A stretch of 64,000 nt of DNA from Sphingobium sufflavum (GTDB lineage: Bacteria > Pseudomonadota > Alphaproteobacteria > Sphingomonadales > Sphingomonadaceae): the NCBI RefSeq assembly GCF_021403115.1, contig NZ_JAJSSH010000002.1, positions 372,001 through 436,000 on the forward strand, read 5' to 3'. Below the pieces are notes generated by a model. The model was given only the letters and a program-made list of their open reading frames with translations, searched no databases and had not been told where the DNA came from. Shown piece by piece: positions 9,786-17,008 of the stretch. The first letter of the stretch is position 1. Each line of letters starts with the position of its first letter. Position numbers and translations under genes: made by a program.

Positions 9786-9821
9786 TTAACCAATATGTAA
9801 ACAAGGTTAAAATAGGGTTAA
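9786..9821. promoter_or_regulatory. Two CtrA-type binding sites in the extensin/serC divergent region
   Basis: TTAA-N7-TTAA is exact at 9807-9821. A second near-match, TTAA-N7-GTAA, is at 9786-9800, 21 bp away. Both lie in an AT-rich pocket immediately upstream of the extensin-like gene (start 9782) and about 210 bp before serC. CtrA is the cell-cycle master regulator of Alphaproteobacteria. The match to consensus is visible in the sequence; binding is inference. Confidence 0.5.
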
Positions 9822-9952
9822 CGCGCCTTCCCATATGCGACGGGACGAGTCGGACGAGAGGCCGGTTGAATCGGGCCGGTGTCGGGTCCGGCGTCGCGCA
9901 GGGGCTGGACGCCGCGCCTACCCCGGCCGACCCTTTTCATTTGACATTAAGG

Positions 9953-10026
9953 TCTCAGCGACTAGGGCCGTCAGCGGGCCACGCGGTCCCAACGCCGCGC
10001 GTGCTCTCTGTGAGGAGAAGCATTAC
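9953..10026 (+). promoter_or_regulatory. Candidate serC leader RNA (cis-regulatory) upstream of serC-serA
   Basis: A structured leader is expected here because the alphaproteobacterial serC RNA motif is known from computational work upstream of serC-serA. A hairpin can form from 9980-9986 with 9995-10003 (one bulge). CTCA at 9954-9957 can pair with TGAG at 10011-10014, which overlaps the serC Shine-Dalgarno GAGGAG. I could not test a match to the published covariance model. Confidence 0.45.
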
Positions 10027-11160
10027 ATGACTGAGGTTGCCAAGCCGGGCGTTTTGCCCGCTCGTCCCCATTTTTCGTCCGGCCCGTGCGCCAAGCCGCC
10101 CGGATATGACCCCGCAAAACTCGCCACCGACGTGCTCGGCCGTTCGCATCGGTCCAAGCTCGGCAAGGCTCGCCTCCAGTACAGCATCGACCTGATGCGG
10201 GAGCTGCTGAACCTGCCCGACACGCACCGGATCGGCATCGTCCCCGGTTCCGACACCGGCGCTTTCGAAATGGCCATGTGGACCATGCTCGGCGCCCGTC
10301 CCGTCACGACGCTCGCTTGGGAGAGCTTCGGTGAGGGTTGGGTGACGGACGCGGCAAAGCAGCTCAAGCTGGACCCCACCGTCATCAAGGCCGACTATGG
10401 CCAGTTGCCCGACCTGACGACCGTCGACTGGTCGAACGATGTGCTGTTCACCTGGAACGGCACCACGTCCGGCGTGCGCGTCCCCAATGGCGACTGGATT
10501 CCGGCGGACCGCGAGGGCCTGTCCTTCGCTGACTCGACCAGCGCCGTGTTCGCCTACGACCTGCCGTGGGACAAGATCGACGTCGCCACCTTCTCCTGGC
10601 AGAAGGTACTGGGTGGCGAGGGCGGTCATGGCGTGCTGATCCTCGGCCCCCGCGCGGTCGAGCGTCTGGAAACCTACACCCCCGCCTGGCCGCTGCCCAA
10701 GGTGTTCCGCCTCGTGTCCAAGGGCAAGCTCGCCGAGGGCGTGTTCAAGGGCGAGACGATCAACACCCCGTCGATGCTGGCCGTCGAGGACGCGATCTTC
10801 GCGCTCGAATGGGGCAAGTCCATCGGTGGCGCCGCCGGTTTGCAGGCGCGTTCCGACGCCAATGCCGCCGCGCTGAACAGGATCGTGGAAGCGCGGAGCT
10901 GGCTCGGCCATCTCGCCATCGACGAGGCGTCGCGGTCGAAGACCAGCGTCTGCCTGACGGTCGAGGGTGCGGACGAGGCGCTCATCAAGAAGATCGCCTC
11001 CCTGCTCGAAGCCGAACATGCGGCCTATGACATCGCCGGATACCGCGATGCCCCCGCTGGCCTGCGCATCTGGTGCGGCGCGACCGTCGATGTCGCGGAC
11101 ATCGAGGCGCTCGGCCCGTGGCTCGACTGGGCCTATGCGTCCGCGAAGGTCGCCGCCTGA
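10027..11160 (+). CDS. serC: Phosphoserine aminotransferase
   Basis: Class V PLP-dependent aminotransferase converting 3-phosphohydroxypyruvate and glutamate to O-phosphoserine and 2-oxoglutarate, the second step of serine synthesis. 377 residues. The start at MTEVAKPGVLPARP follows GAGGAG; a long upstream in-frame extension is spurious. The PLP lysine is Lys193 in FSWQKVLGGEGG, and the N-terminal FSSGPCAKPPGY is the conserved substrate-binding start. This is the alphaproteobacterial/archaeal-type SerC rather than the E. coli type. serA follows 123 bp downstream, the two enzymes catalysing consecutive steps. Confidence 0.96.
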   Translation: MTEVAKPGVLPARPHFSSGPCAKPPGYDPAKLATDVLGRSHRSKLGKARLQYSIDLMRELLNLPDTHRIGIVPGSDTGAFEMAMWTMLGARPVTTLAWESFGEGWVTDAAKQLKLDPTVIKADYGQLPDLTTVDWSNDVLFTWNGTTSGVRVPNGDWIPADREGLSFADSTSAVFAYDLPWDKIDVATFSWQKVLGGEGGHGVLILGPRAVERLETYTPAWPLPKVFRLVSKGKLAEGVFKGETINTPSMLAVEDAIFALEWGKSIGGAAGLQARSDANAAALNRIVEARSWLGHLAIDEASRSKTSVCLTVEGADEALIKKIASLLEAEHAAYDIAGYRDAPAGLRIWCGATVDVADIEALGPWLDWAYASAKVAA

Positions 11161-11170
11161 TTGAATAGGG

Positions 11171-11263
11171 CGTCACCCCGGACGTGATCCGGGGTTCCGC
11201 TTCTGTCTTCCCCCACCGCCGCCTGCTGAAAAAGCGGGGCCCTGGATCATGTCCGGGGTGACG
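11171..11263. repeat. Long imperfect palindrome between serC and serA
   Basis: Arms of 32 nt (11171-11202 and 11232-11263) match at 28 of 32 positions and enclose a 29-nt loop. The outer arm begins CGTCACCCCGGAC, the same word that recurs in shorter palindromes elsewhere in the window (18855-18885), so this looks like a dispersed intergenic palindromic (REP-like) element. It sits within the putative serC-serA transcript and could stabilise or attenuate it. Confidence 0.75.
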
Positions 11264-11283
11264 GTGAGTATAAGGATATTCCT

Positions 11284-12864
11284 ATGCCCAAGGTACTTAT
11301 TTCCGATTCGATGGACCCGCAGGCCGCCCAGATATTCCGGGATCGCGGCGTTGAAGTTGACGTCATCACCGGCAAGACGCCGGACGAACTCAAGGCGATC
11401 ATCGGCCAGTATGACGGCCTCGCCATCCGCAGCTCGACGAAAGTCACGCAGGAAATCCTCGACGCCGCGACCAATCTTAAGGTCATCGGCCGCGCCGGCA
11501 TCGGCGTCGATAACGTCGATATTCCGGCCGCTTCGGCCAAGGGCGTCGTCGTCATGAACACGCCGTTCGGCAATTCGATCACCACCGCCGAACATGCCAT
11601 CGCGCTGATCTTCGCCCTCGCGCGCCAGTTGCCGGAGGCCGACCTCTCCACGCAGGCCGGCAAGTGGGAGAAGAACCGCTTCATGGGTGTCGAGGTCACG
11701 GGCAAGACGCTCGGCCTGATCGGTGCCGGCAACATCGGCTCCATCGTTGCCGACCGCGCGCTGGGCCTGCGGATGAAGGTTGCGGCCTTCGACCCCTTCC
11801 TGACGCCGGAGCGCGCCGTGGACATGGGCGTGGAGAAGGTGACGCTGGACGAACTGCTCGCCCGCGCCGACTTCATCACGCTGCACACGCCGCTGACCGA
11901 CCAGACGCGCAACATCCTGAGCCGCGAAAATCTGGCGAAGACCAAGAAGGGTGTGCGCATCGTCAACTGCGCGCGCGGCGGCCTGATCGACGAGGTCGCG
12001 CTGAAGGAAGGTCTCGACTCCGGCCATATCGCGGGCGCCGCCCTCGACGTGTTCGTGACGGAGCCTGCCAAGGAATCGCCGCTGTTCGGCACGCCCAACT
12101 TCATCTCGACGCCGCACCTCGGCGCGTCGACCAATGAAGCGCAGGTCAATGTCGCGCTTCAGGTGGCCGAGCAGCTTTCGGACTATCTGATGACCGGCGG
12201 CGTAACCAACGCGCTGAACATGCCCAGCCTGTCCGCCGAGGACGCGCCGAAGCTCAAGCCTTATATGGCGCTGGCCGAGCGTCTGGGCAGCCTGGCGGGC
12301 CAGCTCAACGGCGACAAGATCCAGGGCGTGTCGGTTGAGACGGAAGGCCATGCCGCTGAACTGAACCAGAAGCCCATCGTCGCCGCCGTGCTGGCGGGCC
12401 TGATGCGCGTCTATTCGGACACGGTGAACATGGTCAATGCACCGGTTCTGGCCAAGGATCGCGGCCTCGACGTACGCGAAGTGCGCCATGACCGCGAGGG
12501 CGATTACCAGACGCTGGTGCGCGTGACGGTCAAGACGGCAGAGGGCGAGCGTTCGGTCGCCGGCACGCTGTTCGGCCATTCGCAGCCGCGCCTCGTCGAA
12601 CTGAACGGCATCAACATGGAGGCCGATCTGGGCGGCCAGATGCTGTACATCGTCAATCAGGACAAGCCGGGCTTCATCGGCCGCGTCGGCACCACGCTGG
12701 GCGCGTCGGACATCAACATCGGCACCTTCCACCTCGGTCGCCGCAATGTCGGTGGCGAGGCGGTGCTGCTGCTGTCGGTCGACGGCACGGTGCAGGAGCC
12801 GCTTTTGTGGGAAGTGTGCAAGCTGGACGGCGTGAAGGATGTGAAGCTGCTCAAGTTCGCCTGA
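11284..12864 (+). CDS. serA: D-3-phosphoglycerate dehydrogenase
   Basis: First step of serine synthesis: 3-phosphoglycerate plus NAD+ to 3-phosphohydroxypyruvate. At 526 residues it is the long (type 1) form with an intervening ASB domain and a C-terminal ACT domain. Visible are the NAD-binding GLIGAGNIG, the catalytic Arg in NCARGG, the Glu region around DVFVTEP and the catalytic His in STPHLGAST. The ACT domain begins at MLYIVNQDKPGFIG and may mediate serine feedback control. A hairpin with a short T-run follows at 12886-12920. Confidence 0.97.
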   Translation: MPKVLISDSMDPQAAQIFRDRGVEVDVITGKTPDELKAIIGQYDGLAIRSSTKVTQEILDAATNLKVIGRAGIGVDNVDIPAASAKGVVVMNTPFGNSITTAEHAIALIFALARQLPEADLSTQAGKWEKNRFMGVEVTGKTLGLIGAGNIGSIVADRALGLRMKVAAFDPFLTPERAVDMGVEKVTLDELLARADFITLHTPLTDQTRNILSRENLAKTKKGVRIVNCARGGLIDEVALKEGLDSGHIAGAALDVFVTEPAKESPLFGTPNFISTPHLGASTNEAQVNVALQVAEQLSDYLMTGGVTNALNMPSLSAEDAPKLKPYMALAERLGSLAGQLNGDKIQGVSVETEGHAAELNQKPIVAAVLAGLMRVYSDTVNMVNAPVLAKDRGLDVREVRHDREGDYQTLVRVTVKTAEGERSVAGTLFGHSQPRLVELNGINMEADLGGQMLYIVNQDKPGFIGRVGTTLGASDINIGTFHLGRRNVGGEAVLLLSVDGTVQEPLLWEVCKLDGVKDVKLLKFA

Positions 12865-12885
12865 TCCTTCGCAAGAACTGACGAG

Positions 12886-12920
12886 CGGCCCGGCCATCCA
12901 AGGGGATTGCCGGGCCGTTT
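12886..12920 (+). terminator. Intrinsic-type terminator after serA
   Basis: A 9-bp GC stem (12886-12894 with 12909-12917) is followed by TTT. It lies 22 bp after the serA stop codon and 58 bp before hisZ, so hisZ probably starts a separate transcript. Confidence 0.65.
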
Positions 12921-12977
12921 GCATGTCACGCAAAAGCGGTTCCCACTTGGCCCCAAAATGCTCTAGAGGGCCTTGCC

Positions 12978-14114
12978 ATGACCAACAAAGTTCCGTCCGG
13001 CCTGCTTCCAGAGGGTCTTTCCGATCGCCTGCCTCCTGTTGCGGAGGCATCGGCGCGGCTGACGCGCGATGTCCTCGATACCGTCATCGCCCATGGCTAT
13101 GGCCGCGTGGCCCCGCCGCTGGCGGAGTTTGAGGAGACGCTGACCCGTCGGCTCCAGTCGGCGGGGGCGGAGGATCTGCTGCGCGTCGTCGATCCCATTT
13201 CGCAACGGACGCTGGCCCTGCGGCCGGACATGACCGCGCAGGTCGGCCGCATCGCCGCGACCCGGCTCGCCGCCGCGCCGCGCCCCCTGCGCCTCTGCTA
13301 TGGCGGCCCGGTCATGCGCCTGCGCGCCGACCAGCTCCACCCGGAGCGCGAGCGGATGCAACTCGGCGCCGAACTCATCGGGTCGGACAGCGTCGCCGCG
13401 GCGGTGGAGATCGTCAACATGGCGATAGAGGCGCTGCAACATGCCGGCGTCACCGGCATCACCATCGACTTCACCCTGCCCGATCTGGTCGATGCGCTGG
13501 CCGCCGGTCCCATGCCCGTTGCGGCGGGTGAGTGCGACCAGTTGCGTGATCGCCTCGACGCCAAGGATGCGGGCGCGGTCGCCGCGCTGGGCGCGGGGGC
13601 TGCGGCCTATCTGCCGCTGATCGCCGTCACCGGTCCTTTCCACGACGCGATGACCAAGCTGGAGGCGATCGACGCAGGCCCGGCGCAGGGCGCGATCGCC
13701 AGTCGTATCGCTGGCCTGCGCGCCATTGCAAAGCCGATCGGCTGGGACATCACCCTGACGCTGGACCCGACCGAGCGGCATGGCTTCGAATATCAAAGCT
13801 GGTTCGGCTTCTCCATCTTTGCCGAGGGTTTCATCGGCGAGATCGGCCGGGGCGGCAGCTACGCCATCCTGCGCGACGATGGCAGCGCGGAACCGGCGAT
13901 GGGCTTCTCCCTTTATCCCGACCCACTGATCGATGCGGGCTTCGGTCGCGCCGATCAGCGCCGCCTGTTCCTGCCGCTCGGCCATGACGCGGAACGGGCA
14001 AAGGCCCTGCGCGGCCAGGGCTGGGTGACGGTCGCGGCCTTGTCCGGCACGGACGATGGCCGCGTGCTGGGATGCGGGCACTGGCTGAAGGATGGCGCGC
14101 CGGTCGGCTACTGA
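12978..14114 (+). CDS. hisZ: ATP phosphoribosyltransferase regulatory subunit HisZ
   Basis: HisZ is a catalytically inactive histidyl-tRNA synthetase paralogue that pairs with the short HisG to form the first enzyme of histidine biosynthesis. 378 residues. Class II synthetase-like features are present: RVAPPLAEFEETL, the motif-2-like RPDMTAQVGRIAATRL and the GFEYQSWFGFSIF region. It lacks the anticodon-binding domain expected of a true HisS. Its presence implies that the genome encodes the short HisG, which is not in this window. It is convergent with the L,D-transpeptidase gene 61 bp downstream. Confidence 0.93.
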   Translation: MTNKVPSGLLPEGLSDRLPPVAEASARLTRDVLDTVIAHGYGRVAPPLAEFEETLTRRLQSAGAEDLLRVVDPISQRTLALRPDMTAQVGRIAATRLAAAPRPLRLCYGGPVMRLRADQLHPERERMQLGAELIGSDSVAAAVEIVNMAIEALQHAGVTGITIDFTLPDLVDALAAGPMPVAAGECDQLRDRLDAKDAGAVAALGAGAAAYLPLIAVTGPFHDAMTKLEAIDAGPAQGAIASRIAGLRAIAKPIGWDITLTLDPTERHGFEYQSWFGFSIFAEGFIGEIGRGGSYAILRDDGSAEPAMGFSLYPDPLIDAGFGRADQRRLFLPLGHDAERAKALRGQGWVTVAALSGTDDGRVLGCGHWLKDGAPVGY

Positions 14115-14175
14115 GCGGCGCGGCGAGGGGCTTTGGGACACTCCCACCCGTCATCCCGGATCGACGACTCCCCGC

Positions 14176-15504
14176 CTATTCATCGCGCCCATACACATCC
14201 GGCCGGAACACAGCGCCCTTCGGCGTCTCCGTCGCGGTCAGATAGGTGAGATAGACCGGTACCTGCACCGGCAGCGGGACGAACTGTTCCGGCGCCTTGC
14301 CCGCCGCCGTCACCGGTTGGCGCATCAGCCAGCGGCCCAGCGCGGCGGCGTCCTCCAGCCGGATACAGCCGTTCGACAGGTGCCGGTCGTCCTTGTCGAA
14401 CAGGTCGCGGTTGGGCGTATCGTGGAGATAGATGCCCTCGTCATTGGGGAAGAGGAATTTCACCCGTCCCATGCTGTTCGCCCCGCCCGGCAGTTCGCGC
14501 AGGCGGATGACCCGCGCGCCGGACGCCACCGCCTGCCAGTCGATGCTGGCGGGGTCGAGCCGCGCGGGATGCGCGCTCCAGTCGGACAGCGCCTCGATCC
14601 GCATCGACGCCAAGGTGCGTCCCGCCAGTATCTTGGGCGCGATATTTTTCTCCGCCAGATAGTCGGGGATGTTCCAATAGGGGTTCAGGATCGCCCATTG
14701 CAGCGTGCCCACCATCATCGGCGTCTGTGTCTCGGTCGTGCCGACCACCACCTTCATCGTGCCCAATTGCCTGCCGCCCTGATAATACCAGAGTCGGGCG
14801 GAGGAGGCATCGACCACGACATGCATCGTCCATGGTCCCGGCAGCAGCCGCGCCCGGTCGAGGTTCAGGCGGATGCGGTCCAGCGCCTCCTCGCTCTCCC
14901 CCGCCTTGTCGGCGCGCGCTAGCAGGCCGCGCAGCCGGACATAATGGGCGCTCATCCAGCCCATGCCCGCCACATAATCCGCAAAATCGCCGGAGAGGGC
15001 GGCGGCGTTCAATATCGCTTCCGGTTTCGGCTTCTTCGGCTTCAGGCCCCGGTCGGCATAGACCATCCTGACGCCATTCCCCGCCCGCCGCTGGTCGCGG
15101 ACATAGCGGGCGAAACGGTCGGACAGCATCAGTTCGGCGCGGGCGACCGCGTCCGGCTCGCCGGATCGGGCCGCGCCCACCACCGCACGCAGCGTGTCGA
15201 TGTCATAGGATGACGGGCGCAGCCCATCCGCCTCCGCCGTCTTCAAGAAGCCGATGAAGCTGTCCGCCGCCGGTCCGATCCGGCCCCGCTGGACCCAGAG
15301 TGGCGCATAGCCCCGGCCCGCATAGAATCGCCTGAGCGACCCACCGGCCTCATCGCGGATCGCCGTCAGGATCGCGGGATCGGGGGCTGGGGATGCGACA
15401 CGGGCGGGCGCCCTGGCGGCCACTGTCCGGCGCGGCGCGGCCTGCCCCGGTGCGGCGAAGGACAGAGCGGCGATCATGAGGAAGGGGATGCGACAGTGCC
15501 GCAT
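14176..15504 (-). CDS. L,D-transpeptidase (YcbB/ErfK type), secreted
   Basis: 442 residues from the chosen start (MRHCRIPFLMIAALSFAAPGQAA, a signal peptide); the longer frame upstream encodes arginine-rich nonsense opposite the small lipoprotein gene. The N-terminal half resembles the scaffold and peptidoglycan-binding part of LdtD/YcbB proteins. The YkuD catalytic domain occupies the C-terminal ~200 residues: His in LHDTPNRDLF and the nucleophile in SNGCIRLED (Cys near residue 379). It should form 3-3 (mDap-mDap) cross-links or attach proteins to peptidoglycan in the periplasm. The upstream gene on the same strand encodes a lipoprotein ending 43 bp away. Confidence 0.92.
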   Translation of the reverse strand: MRHCRIPFLMIAALSFAAPGQAAPRRTVAARAPARVASPAPDPAILTAIRDEAGGSLRRFYAGRGYAPLWVQRGRIGPAADSFIGFLKTAEADGLRPSSYDIDTLRAVVGAARSGEPDAVARAELMLSDRFARYVRDQRRAGNGVRMVYADRGLKPKKPKPEAILNAAALSGDFADYVAGMGWMSAHYVRLRGLLARADKAGESEEALDRIRLNLDRARLLPGPWTMHVVVDASSARLWYYQGGRQLGTMKVVVGTTETQTPMMVGTLQWAILNPYWNIPDYLAEKNIAPKILAGRTLASMRIEALSDWSAHPARLDPASIDWQAVASGARVIRLRELPGGANSMGRVKFLFPNDEGIYLHDTPNRDLFDKDDRHLSNGCIRLEDAAALGRWLMRQPVTAAGKAPEQFVPLPVQVPVYLTYLTATETPKGAVFRPDVYGRDE

Positions 15505-15547
15505 CCCCCCTGACTTGCGTCCTGAAAACAGGAATGTCACGCGGCGA

Positions 15548-15805
15548 TCAGCCCCGTTCGCCCCTCCGGCTCGGCGGCGGGGGTGGCGGCGGCAGGGCCG
15601 GCTGGGCATTGGGATGATAGATGCCGTCCGATGTGTAATAGCCATCGACGATGCCGTCGCCGTCGCGGTCGGCCGCCGTGCTGCCGGATACCGCACCGGG
15701 CGGGGGAGGCGGCGGGGGTGGCGGGGCGATCTCCTCCTCCGGCTTGGAGCAGGCCGCAAGCGCCAGCGGCACCAGCCCCATCAGGGCGATGGATCGAAAT
15801 TTCAT
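15548..15805 (-). CDS. Small proline-rich lipoprotein with a DxDxDG motif
   Basis: 85 residues. A signal peptide ends in the lipobox LALAAC (Cys19). After a short acidic patch come nine consecutive prolines, a DRDGDGIVDG calcium-binding-like loop, a GYYTSDGIYHPN segment and a second run of seven prolines. The frame was chosen because its start gives a proper lipoprotein signal; the upstream in-frame extension does not. The role is unknown; proximity to the L,D-transpeptidase suggests a cell-wall context, but that is only inference. Confidence 0.75.
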   Translation of the reverse strand: MKFRSIALMGLVPLALAACSKPEEEIAPPPPPPPPPGAVSGSTAADRDGDGIVDGYYTSDGIYHPNAQPALPPPPPPPSRRGERG

Positions 15806-16025
15806 AGAGGGTTCCTCCCTTCGAACAGGCTTTTGCGCGGCAGGAAGAAAGGGACTCCCAGCCAACACATTGTGTGCAACCCGCCCGGTGGGAAGATGGG
15901 TGCATGCCCCCCCGGCCCGGATCGACAGCCGGTGCCTGCGCCACGACCGCCCGCGTAACAAAGGTCGGAAAAGCGCGCCATCCGCGCGCCTCCCGGCCTC
16001 CATCATGCCTGTCCGATACCGGCCG

Positions 16026-16877
16026 TCAGCGCGTCTTGCGTCCCGTCTTCTGCGCCCATTCCAGCGTCAGCGCGTCATACAGATCCTGTTCGATCAACTG
16101 GTCCTTGCCGGGTAGCACATGGTCCATCTTGACCGTGCCCGTCTCCATCAGTTCCTTCGCGCGCGACAGGTGGAGCTGCGCCGCCCCGGTCCAGCCCCAG
16201 CCGGTGCTGAGCGTGAACGCGGTGTCGGGCAGGTTGAAACCCAGCGTGCAGACCGGGATCGGCATTTCGGGCACGATCTGGGCATGGGCCTCCGCCGATG
16301 CGATGGGAAAGACGAGGGCGTCGGCGCCCGCCTCGGCATAGGCCTTGCCGCGCTTGATCGCTTCCTCGATATTGCCGGTGCCGCCGCCGCCGCGCGCATC
16401 CGGGTACATTTCGTCGCAGCGCGCGATGATGACGAAAGGATGGTCGCCGCGCGCCCGCGTCGCCGCGTCGATGCGGAACTGCATGTCCGCGATGGATATC
16501 AGCCCGCTGGAGAATTTGCTGTGCTTGGGGTTCACCTCATCCTCGACATGATAGCCGGCGATCCCTGAGCGGATATATTTGCGGGTGAAGTGAAAGGCGT
16601 CGGCCACCGTCTCGCCCAGCGTGTCGGCGTCGGCGATCAGGGGAATGTCCATCGCATCCTGGATGCGCGTCGCCTGATCCAGCTGCTCGATCTGGCTGAA
16701 CACGCCATTGTCCGGCACCGCATAATGAAAGGCGGAACAGGCATGGCCGCCCAGATAGGCCGCCTGGAACCCCACGCTCTGCACGATCCGTCCGGTCAGC
16801 GCGCTATAGGCTTCGGCGGCGACGAAATGCTCGCCCTTGGTGATGAGGTCACGCAATTTCTGTGCGGGGCTGGTCAT
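16026..16877 (-). CDS. Isocitrate lyase/PEP mutase superfamily protein lacking the lyase cysteine
   Basis: 283 residues of the ICL/PEPM alpha/beta-barrel superfamily. The metal-binding DADT (residues 83-86) and the EDE (112-114) following beta strand 4 are present. The KKCGH catalytic loop of isocitrate and methylisocitrate lyases is replaced by NPKHSKF, so the nucleophilic or acid-base cysteine is missing. That makes a true isocitrate or methylisocitrate lyase unlikely. Candidates from the superfamily are oxaloacetate decarboxylase-like or 2,3-dimethylmalate lyase-like enzymes, or a carboxyphosphonoenolpyruvate/phosphonopyruvate-related reaction. No phosphonate or propionate genes adjoin it. 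Divergent from the ABC exporter. Confidence 0.85.
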   Translation of the reverse strand: MTSPAQKLRDLITKGEHFVAAEAYSALTGRIVQSVGFQAAYLGGHACSAFHYAVPDNGVFSQIEQLDQATRIQDAMDIPLIADADTLGETVADAFHFTRKYIRSGIAGYHVEDEVNPKHSKFSSGLISIADMQFRIDAATRARGDHPFVIIARCDEMYPDARGGGGTGNIEEAIKRGKAYAEAGADALVFPIASAEAHAQIVPEMPIPVCTLGFNLPDTAFTLSTGWGWTGAAQLHLSRAKELMETGTVKMDHVLPGKDQLIEQDLYDALTLEWAQKTGRKTR

Positions 16878-17008
16878 GGCCTATTCTCTCCATTGTGTCG
16901 CTGGCCCCTCCTTGCCTGCCCCGTGCCGGAGTGCAAGGGGGTGGTGTAAAGCATTGCATGGCGCATGCCTCCCTAGGCAAGCCGAGCCTTTGCCCCTACA
17001 TCGCGCCC

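Noticed and set aside
15504..15759. N-terminal extension of the L,D-transpeptidase
   Set aside because: It would overlap the small lipoprotein gene in another frame, is arginine/proline-rich, and would bury the signal peptide.
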